This document shows positions 16,269-24,776 of a stretch of DNA of 64,000 bases, one piece after another (position 1 is the stretch's first letter; each line of letters begins with the position of its first letter). Source of the stretch: JANYJZ01 sp964523395 (GTDB lineage Bacteria; Bacteroidota; Ignavibacteria; UBA10030; SZUA-254). The translations under genes and the position numbers were made by a program. The notes under the pieces were generated by a model that did not search any database, was not told the origin of the DNA, and saw only the letters and a list, made by a program, of their open reading frames with translations. The stretch is taken from NCBI GenBank assembly GCA_964523395.1, contig CAZFXS010000004.1, positions 1 to 64,000 of the forward strand. Direction: 5' to 3'.

Positions 16269-17112
16269 TGACCACTTTGGCATTCGGTGATTCCGCAATT
16301 TTCATTGTCGCTTCCACGCCCTTCCACCGCAACAGTTGATCGCTGATACCGGTGGCAACGATTTTCTGAAAATCCGCAATACCCTGCGCTTCAATCCGTT
16401 TCCTGTCCGCTTCCTGTTTTTCCTTCGTTAAAATAAATTCCATCCGCTGGCTTTCCTGATCGGCTTTCTGCTTTTGCTCGATTGCTTCGGTAAGTTGTAT
16501 CGGAAGCGCGACATTGCGCAGTGGGGTTGTTTCAACAATAATGCCCCTCGGGCTCACTGCTGCCGACAGTTCTTCCTGAATCTGAATCGCAAGCCTTTCA
16601 CGTTCAGTGGAATATAACGCGCTTGCCTGGAAGTTCGCCGTAACCGATCTTCCGAACGAGCGGAGCTGAGGGATGAGAATAATCGTTTCGTAATCACCGC
16701 CGCTGATATTCTTATAGACGCTCGCTGCTGAATCGGCATTCAGGCGGTAAAGCGCGCTGATTTCCAATCCGATCGTCAGGCCTTCGCGTGAGAGCACAGA
16801 CATCTGCTCTTTCTGTTCCTTCGTTTGGATGGAATACTTAATAACCTTCGCCAGAGGGTTGATGAAATTAACACCCGATGGAAGCGTTTTATCCGACACG
16901 ACGCCGAAGAAATCAACAACGCCGACATGGCCTGCAGGGATGACGGTAAAACACTGGCTTAACGCAAGGAGCAACGCTATAACCATTATGCCACCGCTGA
17001 CTATCATGCCTGAACGGTAGGTGATGTTACGTTGGTCAACGACTTTAGAACGCGCGGCTTTCCAACCAAAAAATGCGACAACAGCTATGAGTATAAATAA
17101 GATAAATACCAT
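16219..17112 (-). CDS. Prohibitin-family (SPFH/Band 7) membrane protein
   Basis: This 297-aa protein has an N-terminal transmembrane segment (residues 1-20) and a second (about 33-52). These are followed by an SPFH domain starting FTVIPAGHVGVVDFFGVVSDKTLPSGVNFINP, and a helical stretch rich in Glu/Lys (about 215-255). PRGIIVETTPLRNVALP is the typical prohibitin core. Such proteins form large membrane rings and often hold the FtsH protease or define microdomains. AGGAGG stands 5 nt upstream of the ATG. It is divergent from the LD-carboxypeptidase, with a 28-bp palindrome between them. Confidence 0.9.
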   Translation of the reverse strand: MVFILFILIAVVAFFGWKAARSKVVDQRNITYRSGMIVSGGIMVIALLLALSQCFTVIPAGHVGVVDFFGVVSDKTLPSGVNFINPLAKVIKYSIQTKEQKEQMSVLSREGLTIGLEISALYRLNADSAASVYKNISGGDYETIILIPQLRSFGRSVTANFQASALYSTERERLAIQIQEELSAAVSPRGIIVETTPLRNVALPIQLTEAIEQKQKADQESQRMEFILTKEKQEADRKRIEAQGIADFQKIVATGISDQLLRWKGVEATMKIAESPNAKVVIIGGGKDGLPVILDTK

Positions 17113-17241
17113 AATTCCTCCTTAGTGAGAGTGTAAAGCGTGTGAGTTACAGTTGAAGGTATGAAAGAAGCAAGGGAATTGCAAAGTTGCGTCAATTGAG
17201 ATGCTTGCTAACAATGGACTTGGCATTATTGTCGAATGGTT

Positions 17242-17269
17242 GAAACGGAAGATAATTATCTTCCGTTTC
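17242..17269. promoter_or_regulatory. 28-bp perfect palindrome in a divergent promoter region
   Basis: The half-site GAAACGGAAGATAA (17242-17255) is followed directly by its exact reverse complement to 17269, with no spacer. The site lies between the divergent prohibitin and LD-carboxypeptidase starts, 22 nt upstream of the -35 box at 17292. In that position a terminator is unlikely, so a dimeric-regulator operator is the best reading (inference). Confidence 0.6.
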
Positions 17270-17291
17270 TGAAGCTGAGCGGACACTTCAA

Positions 17292-17320
17292 TTGATATTC
17301 ACTCCATTTCTCTCTATCTT
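17292..17320 (+). promoter_or_regulatory. Promoter of the LD-carboxypeptidase gene, probably leaderless
   Basis: There is a -35 TTGATA (17292-17297), a 17-nt spacer and a -10 TATCTT (17315-17320). Only 8 nt separate the -10 from the ATG at 17329, so transcription would start at or next to the start codon. No Shine-Dalgarno is present, in line with a leaderless mRNA. Confidence 0.55.
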
Positions 17321-17328
17321 AACGGACG

Positions 17329-18261
17329 ATGAAACGAATTGTGAAACCCAAAGCTCTGAAACGCGGAGATGTCATCGGCATCTGCGCTCCCGCGAGTCCG
17401 GCACTTGCACCAGACGCGCTCGCGAAAGGCATCCGTTATCTTGAGCAGTGCGGCTACCGTGTTGAACCAGGAAAATATGTCCACAGGAAACATGGCTACC
17501 TCGCCGGCACCGATGCACAGCGCGCTCACGATCTCAACTCCCTCTTCGCGAACAGGCATGTGAAAGCAATCATCGCTCTCAGAGGCGGTTACGGCTGCCA
17601 GAGAATACTCCCGCTCCTCGATTACAATCTTATCCGGAAAAACCCAAAGATACTCGTCGGGTACAGTGATATCACGGTACTTTCACTTGCGCTCTTCGCA
17701 ACATGCGGGTTGGTGACATTCGCCGGGCCGATGGCCGCGGGCGATCTGGCACGCGGACTCACCGGTTACGCGGAAGAACTGTTCTGGCAAAGTCTCACTT
17801 CAACAAAACCAATCGGAAAAATAAAAGGCACGTTGGCAACCTTGCAGAAAGGCAACGCGAAAGGGATTCTGCTTGGAGGTAACTTGTCCCTCGTTGCCGC
17901 GCTCTGCGGAACGCCGTTTTTTCCTTCTCTCAAAAATTCCGTCCTGCTGCTGGAGGAAATCGGGGAGCGCCCATACCGCGTTGACCGTCTTCTCCACCAA
18001 CTTAAACTTGCCAGGCTCCTTTCACCCGTACAGGGAGTTCTTCTTGGAACGTTCATCGACTGCAAACCGGAGGAAGGCAAGCCATCACTCTCACTGAAAC
18101 AGGTGTTTCGGGATACGTTCGGAGAATACGACTATCCTGTCGTCTCAAATCTGCATCATGGGCATGTCCGCCAATCACTCACAATGCCTATCGGTGTTAA
18201 TATTCGACTTCGGGGAACAACATCGGGAACGGTGGAGATTCCCGAATCCGGGGTTCAATAA
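17329..18261 (+). CDS. LD-carboxypeptidase (peptidase family S66)
   Basis: This 310-aa protein begins KPKALKRGDVIGICAPASP and has ALRGGYGCQRILPLLDYNLI and VGYSDITVLSLAL. The Ser in the latter is the S66 nucleophile, with the Glu/His partners expected in LLLEEIGERPYRVDRLLHQL and in NLHHGHVRQSLTMPIG. The family removes the terminal D-Ala from murein tetrapeptides during cell wall recycling, or cleaves microcin C (MccF). Without a signal peptide it acts in the cytoplasm, as LdcA does. It has its own promoter. Confidence 0.92.
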   Translation: MKRIVKPKALKRGDVIGICAPASPALAPDALAKGIRYLEQCGYRVEPGKYVHRKHGYLAGTDAQRAHDLNSLFANRHVKAIIALRGGYGCQRILPLLDYNLIRKNPKILVGYSDITVLSLALFATCGLVTFAGPMAAGDLARGLTGYAEELFWQSLTSTKPIGKIKGTLATLQKGNAKGILLGGNLSLVAALCGTPFFPSLKNSVLLLEEIGERPYRVDRLLHQLKLARLLSPVQGVLLGTFIDCKPEEGKPSLSLKQVFRDTFGEYDYPVVSNLHHGHVRQSLTMPIGVNIRLRGTTSGTVEIPESGVQ

Positions 18262-18288
18262 AGTATGTGACGCAGTCCTCCCTTTTGA

Positions 18289-18317
18289 TTGACTATTCGT
18301 CAAATAATACGTAAATT
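18289..18317 (+). promoter_or_regulatory. Promoter of the purN-purH (and possibly mre) unit
   Basis: There is a -35 TTGACT (18289-18294), an exact 17-nt spacer and a -10 TAAATT (18312-18317). It starts 27 nt after the LD-carboxypeptidase stop. A TTG at 18317 overlaps the last base of the -10 and so cannot be the purN start. Confidence 0.6.
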
Positions 18318-18355
18318 TGAAACAAAAATTTTTGGGTAAATCGTTGCCCGGACTG

Positions 18356-18973
18356 TTGAAGATAGCGGTATTTGCGTCGGGAAAGGGGTCAAATTTCAAG
18401 GCCATCCTTGACGCGATAAAAAACGGGGCGATTCCCAACACAGAGATTGTTGTCGTCATCAGCAACAACCCGGACGCGGGCGCGCTCGCAACTGCAAGAG
18501 ATGAAAAGATTCCCGCCATCCATTGCAGCCGGAAACAGTTTGAATCCGATGAAGCGTTTACGGGTGCTCTGCTAAAAACTCTCGATGATTATGGCGTAAA
18601 CTTTATTGTGCTCGCCGGATACATGAAAAAGGTTGACGCAGAGCTTGTCAGGAAGTACCGGAACCGGATCGTCAATATTCACCCGGCGTTGTTGCCGGCA
18701 TTCGGCGGACCCGGAATGTACGGAATGCATGTGCACGAAGCGGTTATTAAGAGCGGTAACAGGATTTCGGGTGCCACTGTCCACATTGTGGATGAAGAGT
18801 ATGACCGCGGCCCGATTGTCCTGCAGAGGACAGTGGGAGTTTCGAACGATGACTCTCCCGAAACGCTCGCGGCAAAAGTGTTGAAGATCGAACATCAAAT
18901 ATATCCAGAAGCGATACGGTTGTTTGCCGAAGGAACAGTGCAAGTTCACAATCATGAGGTAACAAAGGTTTAG
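18356..18973 (+). CDS. purN: Phosphoribosylglycinamide formyltransferase
   Basis: This is the 10-formyl-THF-dependent GAR transformylase, third step of purine synthesis. Motifs are KIAVFASGKGSNFKAI (phosphate-binding loop), SNNPDAGAL, VLAGYMKKV and NIHPALLPAFGGPGMYG, with catalytic Asn/His/Asp placed as in PurN. The start is set at TTG 18356, which gives the usual N-terminus and 205 aa; an earlier in-frame TTG at 18317 lies inside the promoter. TTGs at 18332 and 18344 remain possible. purH follows after 4 nt. Confidence 0.92.
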   Translation: MKIAVFASGKGSNFKAILDAIKNGAIPNTEIVVVISNNPDAGALATARDEKIPAIHCSRKQFESDEAFTGALLKTLDDYGVNFIVLAGYMKKVDAELVRKYRNRIVNIHPALLPAFGGPGMYGMHVHEAVIKSGNRISGATVHIVDEEYDRGPIVLQRTVGVSNDDSPETLAAKVLKIEHQIYPEAIRLFAEGTVQVHNHEVTKV

Positions 18974-18977
18974 CAGT

Positions 18978-20525
18978 ATGAGTCTTTCCAAAATACGGCG
19001 CGCGCTGATCAGTGTCTCCGATAAAGACGGGATTGTGGAGTTTGCCCGATCGCTGAAGGAAATGGGGGTCGATATTATCTCCACCGGCGGGACGCTCAAA
19101 ACACTCCGCGATTCCGCAGTGAAAGCGCGTTCGATTTCTGAAGTGACCGGCTTCCCGGAAATTCTTGACGGCAGAGTAAAAACTCTTCACCCGAAAATTC
19201 ATGGCGGACTGCTTGCCATTGCCGATGATCCGGCGCATCTCCAGCAGTTAAAAGAACTCGACATCACCGAAATCGATCTCGTTGTCGTTAATCTCTATCC
19301 GTTCGAGCGAACTATCAATGCCTCCGGCGTTTCTCTCGATGACGCCGTCGAACAAATCGACATCGGGGGACCGACAATGCTTCGTGCTGCGGCAAAAAAT
19401 TTCAAATATAAAACTGTGATTGTCAACCCCGCTCGTTACGACGCGGTATTGGCAGAACTGAAACAGCATGACGGCGCGATTTCGGAAGAAACCAGGTTTA
19501 CGCTCGCGAAAGAAGTGTTTCTTCACACCTCACGTTATGACAGTGTAATTTCAAATTACCTCTCGGGACTGAACGGCACTTCCCAATCTCTGCCTGATGT
19601 GTTCTCAGTGACGCTTCCCAAAGCGGAAGAGATGCGGTATGGTGAAAACCCCCACCAGCTCGCCGCGCTGTACGGAAACTTCCACAAGATATTCTCAAAG
19701 CTTCACGGCAAAGAGTTATCATTTAACAATATTGTCGATATCCAGGCCGCGGTTGAATTGGTTGAGGAGTTTACGGATCCGACAGTCGTCATAATCAAAC
19801 ATACCAACCCGTGCGGTGTTGGTTCAGGTACTACACTTGCGGACGCTTACACTAAAGCGTTTGCCACCGACAACAAATCCGCGTTCGGCGGCATCATAGC
19901 GGTTAACCGTCCGCTTGATGTTGAAGCCGCGCAGTTAATGGACAAAGTGTTTACCGAAGTGATTATTGCCCCGGCATTTTCAGATGAAGTGTTGGATTTT
20001 CTGAAAAAGAAAAAAGACAGGAGGCTGATCCGTCAGGAATCCTCACTGAAGACACAAAAGTCACTTCTCATGAAAACTGTAGCCGGCGGAGTGCTGGTGC
20101 AGACTCCCGACAGCATTACGTTTCAGGAAGATAAAATCCAGGTGGTCACCAGCCGCAAACCGACAGCAGATGAACACGCGGCAATGATGTTTGCCTGGCG
20201 CATCGCGAAACATGTGAAATCCAACGCGATCGTGTACGCGCGCAATGACAGAACAATCGGTGTCGGTGCCGGACAAATGTCGAGATTTGATTCTTCACGA
20301 ATAGCAGTGTTAAAGGCACAAGAGGCGGGACTTGATGTGAAAGGAACTGCAGTAGCGTCCGACGCGTTCTTCCCCTTCGCGGATGGACTGCTTGAAGCGG
20401 TTAAAGCAGGTGCGACAGCGGTTATTCAACCCGGCGGATCGGTACGCGACGCTGAAGTCATCGCGGCAGCAAACGAAAATAACATTGCCATGGTATTCAC
20501 AGGCATACGGCATTTTAAACATTAA
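18978..20525 (+). CDS. purH: Bifunctional AICAR transformylase / IMP cyclohydrolase
   Basis: This 515-aa enzyme carries out the last two steps of IMP synthesis. The N-terminal cyclohydrolase domain (about 1-195) begins RRALISVSDKDGIVEFA and has STGGTLKTL and GRVKTLHPKIHGGLLA. The C-terminal transformylase domain has MRYGENPHQLAALY, the catalytic Lys-His in VVIIKHTNPCGVG, and DAFFPFADGLLEA. Length fits the family. It is coupled to purN (4-nt gap) and followed 24 nt later by mreB. Confidence 0.97.
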   Translation: MSLSKIRRALISVSDKDGIVEFARSLKEMGVDIISTGGTLKTLRDSAVKARSISEVTGFPEILDGRVKTLHPKIHGGLLAIADDPAHLQQLKELDITEIDLVVVNLYPFERTINASGVSLDDAVEQIDIGGPTMLRAAAKNFKYKTVIVNPARYDAVLAELKQHDGAISEETRFTLAKEVFLHTSRYDSVISNYLSGLNGTSQSLPDVFSVTLPKAEEMRYGENPHQLAALYGNFHKIFSKLHGKELSFNNIVDIQAAVELVEEFTDPTVVIIKHTNPCGVGSGTTLADAYTKAFATDNKSAFGGIIAVNRPLDVEAAQLMDKVFTEVIIAPAFSDEVLDFLKKKKDRRLIRQESSLKTQKSLLMKTVAGGVLVQTPDSITFQEDKIQVVTSRKPTADEHAAMMFAWRIAKHVKSNAIVYARNDRTIGVGAGQMSRFDSSRIAVLKAQEAGLDVKGTAVASDAFFPFADGLLEAVKAGATAVIQPGGSVRDAEVIAAANENNIAMVFTGIRHFKH

Positions 20526-20549
20526 CCATAAACGAGCATAGCATTTATC

Positions 20550-21575
20550 ATGAGTTTTCTTTCATTCTTTTCAGCCGATCTTGCCATTGACCTGGGCACT
20601 GCCAATACCCTGATTCACATGAAGGGTAAGGGAATCGTTCTCAACGAACCGTCCATTGTGGCGTTTGACCGCAACACGAAACGTATCGTCGCGATTGGAA
20701 ATGAGGCACGTGAAATGCTCGGAAGAACACACCGTGACATCCGTACCATCCGTCCGATGAAAGACGGCGTTATCGCCGATTTCGAAATCGCCGAAGGAAT
20801 GCTTCGCGAGTTTATCAAGAAAGTGCATTCAAACTGGTTGCCGAGCCGTAGAATTGTGGTGTGCGTTCCCAGTGGTGTTACGGAAGTGGAAAAACGCGCT
20901 GTGAGGGATGCAGCCGAGCACGCAGGCGCGAAAGAGGTGCATCTTGTTGCGGAGCCAATGGCTGCGGCTATCGGAGTCGGACTCGATGTGGACGCACCCG
21001 CGGGAAATATGATTGTTGATATCGGCGGTGGCACGACGGAAATTGCCGTCATTGCACTCTCAGGTATTGTGAACGAAGAATCAGTCCGCATCGCCGGCGA
21101 TGAAATGAATAACGCGATTGTTCAGTTTTTTAAAAAGAACCACAATATTCTTATCGGTGAACGGACCGCTGAATCGATTAAATGTGAAGTCGGGTCCGCC
21201 ATGCCGCTGAAGGAAGAAATTACGATCCAGGTAAAAGGCCGCGACCTTGTGAACGGTATTCCTAAAACCACAGAAGCAAGTTCGGTGGAAATCCGTGAAT
21301 CGCTGAATGAACCGGTTCAGCAAATTGTTGACCATGTGAAACTTACGCTGGAACGGACACCGCCGGAACTTTCGGCAGATATTCTCGACCGTGGCATCAT
21401 GCTCTCCGGCGGCGGCGCGCTCCTCAAACAGCTCGACGAGCGCCTTCGCCTTGAAACGAGTTTACCGGTGCATGTCGCCGATGATCCATTAACCGCCGTT
21501 GTCCGCGGGACCGGAAAAATTCTCGAGCACCTGACCCACTATTCCAAAGTGTTGATTAAGAGCAAGAGGTATTGA
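20550..21575 (+). CDS. mreB: Rod shape-determining protein MreB
   Basis: This 341-aa bacterial actin organises lateral wall synthesis. It has IDLGTANTLIHMKGKGIVLNEPSIVA (phosphate 1), the VDIGGGTTEIAVIALSGIV loop (phosphate 2) and SGGGALLKQLDERL (adenosine motif). It heads the mreB-mreC-mreD-mrdA-rodA elongasome cluster, so the cell is probably rod-shaped or filamentous. No separate promoter is evident in the 24 bp after purH, so readthrough from purine genes is likely. Confidence 0.97.
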   Translation: MSFLSFFSADLAIDLGTANTLIHMKGKGIVLNEPSIVAFDRNTKRIVAIGNEAREMLGRTHRDIRTIRPMKDGVIADFEIAEGMLREFIKKVHSNWLPSRRIVVCVPSGVTEVEKRAVRDAAEHAGAKEVHLVAEPMAAAIGVGLDVDAPAGNMIVDIGGGTTEIAVIALSGIVNEESVRIAGDEMNNAIVQFFKKNHNILIGERTAESIKCEVGSAMPLKEEITIQVKGRDLVNGIPKTTEASSVEIRESLNEPVQQIVDHVKLTLERTPPELSADILDRGIMLSGGGALLKQLDERLRLETSLPVHVADDPLTAVVRGTGKILEHLTHYSKVLIKSKRY

Positions 21576-21632
21576 GTTGAATGCGGAGAGGAGAAACCGC
21601 CCGCGGGTTGTCACTCTCACTTCCCTACAGGA

Positions 21633-22466
21633 ATGCAACGTTTAATCAACATACTGCTGTTCTTCAAAGAGTACGTTGTCCTTGCTCTGCTGATTATCAT
21701 CTCTCTTATTCTCCTCTCCCTGAACGATAATGCCCAGATGCGCTCACTGCGTTCGTATACAGTGGGATTCATTGGATTTGCACAGGATGCTTTGACGGTC
21801 ATTCCAAACATTTTTGAACTGCGCCGTGAAAACGAAGTCCTGCGTCAGTTGAATACTAATCTTTCGGATGAAGTAAGCCGGTTACGTGAAGCACGTCTTG
21901 AAAATTTGCGCCTCCGTGGATCGTTAAACCTGAAAGATCAGAGCCCGTTCAAACTTATCGCTGCCGATGTTGTGGGAAAAAATCTGAACCTTCTCAGAAA
22001 TACCGTCACTGTGAATGTAGGATCTGCTGACAGCGTAAAAACAGATATGCCGATCATTTCAGAGATGGGGCTTGTCGGAAAAATCATCGCCACAAGCGAA
22101 CATTATGCCGTAGGACAATTGATGATCAACAAGGACTTCCGCGCGAGCGCAAAAGTCCAGCGAAGCCGTGTTGACGGCGTCATTGCCTGGGACGGCGGCG
22201 ATGTCGTTCGCCTCAAGAATGTCTCAAAGATGCAGGATGTGAAAGAAGGCGACGTTGTCATCACATCCGATTACAGCAATATATTTCCCCGCAACATCAG
22301 AATAGGCTACATATCCAAAATTTCAGAGGGCTCCGGAAGTTTGTTCAAGGATATCGAAGTTACTCCCGGCGTGGATTTCCCTTCCCTTGAACAGGTGTTT
22401 ATCATTTCCTCCGTTCCTGATACGGCGCGCGTTGTACTTGAGAAAAAAACCGGACAGACGAAATAA
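21633..22466 (+). CDS. mreC: Rod shape-determining protein MreC
   Basis: This 277-aa protein has one N-terminal transmembrane helix (about 13-31, VVLALLIIISLILL). A coiled coil follows (about 62-98, LRRENEVLRQLNTNLSDEVSRL), then the paired beta-barrel MreC domain in the periplasm with ADVVGKNLNLLRNTVTVNVGSADSVKTDMPI and GLVGKII. MreC links MreB filaments to PBP2 and RodA. Its stop overlaps the mreD ATG by 1 nt. Confidence 0.93.
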   Translation: MQRLINILLFFKEYVVLALLIIISLILLSLNDNAQMRSLRSYTVGFIGFAQDALTVIPNIFELRRENEVLRQLNTNLSDEVSRLREARLENLRLRGSLNLKDQSPFKLIAADVVGKNLNLLRNTVTVNVGSADSVKTDMPIISEMGLVGKIIATSEHYAVGQLMINKDFRASAKVQRSRVDGVIAWDGGDVVRLKNVSKMQDVKEGDVVITSDYSNIFPRNIRIGYISKISEGSGSLFKDIEVTPGVDFPSLEQVFIISSVPDTARVVLEKKTGQTK

Positions 22467-22951
22467 TGTCCCGGTATCTCAAATATGTCTTTCTTTCGAT
22501 AGTCCTGGTTATCATTCAGAGCAAGGCCCTTTCCCTCCTCACACTGGAAGGAATTTCCCCCGATCTGCTCACTATCTGGGTGGTGTACATCGCGCTGAAG
22601 GAAGGACAACTCATCGCGACACCGTGGGGATTCGCCATCGGACTGTTATTTGATCTGGTTACCGGAAACTTTATCGGACTTTCCGCTTTGACAAAGACTG
22701 TCGCGGCATTTGTCGCGGGATATTTCTACAACGAAAACAAAACCCCCCTCACACTCGGCAGTTACCGTTTTCTCGTCATTGTTCTGATCGTTTCACTGAT
22801 CCATAATATCATTTACTTCGTAGTTTTTACACAGGGAAGTGATATCGGCCTTATACGGGCAGTGTTCCAGTATGGACTTGCCACAACATTTTACACCGCG
22901 ACGATTACACTTCTTCCCATGCTCGCATTCTCGAGAAGGTATATCACCTGA
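22466..22951 (+). CDS. mreD: Rod shape-determining protein MreD
   Basis: This 161-aa integral membrane protein has about five hydrophobic segments; the signature GFAIGLLFDLVTGNFIGLSAL sits mid-protein. It is a partner of MreC in the elongasome. It starts within the mreC stop codon (ATG at 22466) and is followed by mrdA after 1 nt, indicating translational coupling. Confidence 0.88.
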   Translation: MSRYLKYVFLSIVLVIIQSKALSLLTLEGISPDLLTIWVVYIALKEGQLIATPWGFAIGLLFDLVTGNFIGLSALTKTVAAFVAGYFYNENKTPLTLGSYRFLVIVLIVSLIHNIIYFVVFTQGSDIGLIRAVFQYGLATTFYTATITLLPMLAFSRRYIT

Positions 22952-22952
22952 G

Positions 22953-24776
22953 ATGCAGGAACAGAACGAACATACCGGCAAGAGGTTTTTGTTTGTCTGG
23001 ATCATTGGGACAATGTTCATGGTCTTCTTCGGAAGGCTAGTTCAGCTTCAGGTGTTGTATCAGGATGAATACGGAAAAAAATCTGAAGAAAACAGCATCC
23101 GCCCGATCGCACGCGACCCGATCCGCGGATATATGTTTGACAGGAACGGAAAGTTGATTGTTGACAACCGCCCTTCCTACACTGTCACCATTACGCCAGC
23201 CGAGTTTCATGAATCTGTCATTCCGTATCTCGCATCTGTTTTAGACCTCGACACTGCGTTTATCCGCGAACGCTTGAATAAAGGAAAAATCTATAACCGT
23301 TTCGCACCGGTGAAAGTAAAGCGTGATATCGATTTCAAAACGTTATCCGTTATTGAAGAAAACCGCGAAAAGCTAATCGGCGTGGATTATCAGATCGAAT
23401 CCAAACGATATTATCCCACACAGGCAAAAGCCGCGCACCTGTTCGGTTACACAAAGGAAGTGTCTGACCGTTTGGTACAGGAACAGCCGAACCAATATCG
23501 CCCCGGCGATCTTATCGGCGCGACCGGATTGGAAGCCGCTTACGAGCGATATCTCCGCGGAGAAAAAGGTTTTGAGTTTATAACCGTTAACGCGAAAGGT
23601 GAAATGCTTGGCGCGTTCAACGAAGGGAAAAGTAATATCCCCATCAAGGAAGGAAATGACCTCCTTCTCGCGATTGATGCCGGCGTTCAGGCATTGGCAG
23701 AATCATTATTGTCCGATAAGCGCGGCGCAGTCGTAGCAATCGATCCGACAAACGGCGGCATTATTGCGCTTGCCAGCAAACCGGATTACGATCTCACATC
23801 GTTTGGCGGTATCACTCCCGCTGATGTCTGGAACGCATTGAATACGGATCCCATGAAACCTCTCTTCAATCGCGCCACAATGACGAGATACCAACCCGGT
23901 TCTACATACAAAATGCTGTTGGCGCTCGCGGCGCTTCAGGAAAATGTGATTCCCACAAGCTGGGCGGTAAACTGTACCGGCGGATTCCGGTTCGGCACGC
24001 GTGTCTTTAAAGATTTACACGTTCACAATTATACAGGGATGGTGGAGTCTATTGAGAAATCGTGCAACGTCTATTACTATCAGTTGATGCTCAAAACCGG
24101 ATTTGAAAAATGGACGGAGTACGGCAGAAAATTCGGATTTGGTTCTCCAACCGGTATTGATATTCTTGAAGAAAACTCGGGATTACTTCCCTCAGAAGAG
24201 TATTACAATAGAGTGTATGGCGCAGGACGCTGGACACAAGGATATCTTGTCAGTCTCGGGATCGGTCAGGGCGAACTCGGAGTTTCCCCGTTGCAAATGG
24301 CTTGTTACGCAATGACACTTGCAAACAAAGGGCATTATTACCGGCCTCATGTTGTCGATAAAGTGCGCATTAAAGAAACGAAACAGACCGAGCCTGTTCC
24401 GATCGAAGCGCGGACCATTGAGATCAACGACACATACTGGAATCTTGTTCGTGAAGGAATGAATTTGTGCGTGAATTCGCCCGGCGGAACTGCAAATCTT
24501 GCAAAGGTGCAGGGTGTTGTGGTTTCAGGAAAAACCGGCACCGCGCAAAATCCTCACGGCAAAGACCACGCGTGGTTTGTCGGCTTCGCGCCATTCGATA
24601 ATCCAAAAATTGCTATTTGTGTCCTGGTGGAAAACGCCGGCTTCGGCGGCGTATTTGCCGCACCGATTGCCGGAATGTGTATCGAACAATATTTGTACGG
24701 AAAACTCATACGGAAATCTCCCGGAGATTTAAATACACTTGTTCAGTCCCCTGCTTCACACGATGACATTGAATAA
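22953..24776 (+). CDS. mrdA: Penicillin-binding protein 2 (elongasome transpeptidase)
   Basis: This 607-aa class B PBP cross-links peptidoglycan during side-wall growth. An N-terminal anchor (FLFVWIIGTMFMVFFGRL) is followed by the pedestal domain (RPIARDPIRGYMFDRNGKLIVDN) and the transpeptidase domain. That domain has catalytic Ser in YQPGSTYKM, the SCN motif in EKSCNVYYYQ, and the KTGTAQNP box. The ATG at 22953, just after the mreD stop, is chosen; an in-frame upstream extension would overlap mreD. rodA overlaps its stop by 1 nt. Confidence 0.95.
   Translation: MQEQNEHTGKRFLFVWIIGTMFMVFFGRLVQLQVLYQDEYGKKSEENSIRPIARDPIRGYMFDRNGKLIVDNRPSYTVTITPAEFHESVIPYLASVLDLDTAFIRERLNKGKIYNRFAPVKVKRDIDFKTLSVIEENREKLIGVDYQIESKRYYPTQAKAAHLFGYTKEVSDRLVQEQPNQYRPGDLIGATGLEAAYERYLRGEKGFEFITVNAKGEMLGAFNEGKSNIPIKEGNDLLLAIDAGVQALAESLLSDKRGAVVAIDPTNGGIIALASKPDYDLTSFGGITPADVWNALNTDPMKPLFNRATMTRYQPGSTYKMLLALAALQENVIPTSWAVNCTGGFRFGTRVFKDLHVHNYTGMVESIEKSCNVYYYQLMLKTGFEKWTEYGRKFGFGSPTGIDILEENSGLLPSEEYYNRVYGAGRWTQGYLVSLGIGQGELGVSPLQMACYAMTLANKGHYYRPHVVDKVRIKETKQTEPVPIEARTIEINDTYWNLVREGMNLCVNSPGGTANLAKVQGVVVSGKTGTAQNPHGKDHAWFVGFAPFDNPKIAICVLVENAGFGGVFAAPIAGMCIEQYLYGKLIRKSPGDLNTLVQSPASHDDIE

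Noticed and set aside
22839..22952. N-terminal extension of PBP2 overlapping mreD
   Set aside because: The family N-terminus and anchor begin at ATG 22953; the extra 38 residues are mreD in another frame.
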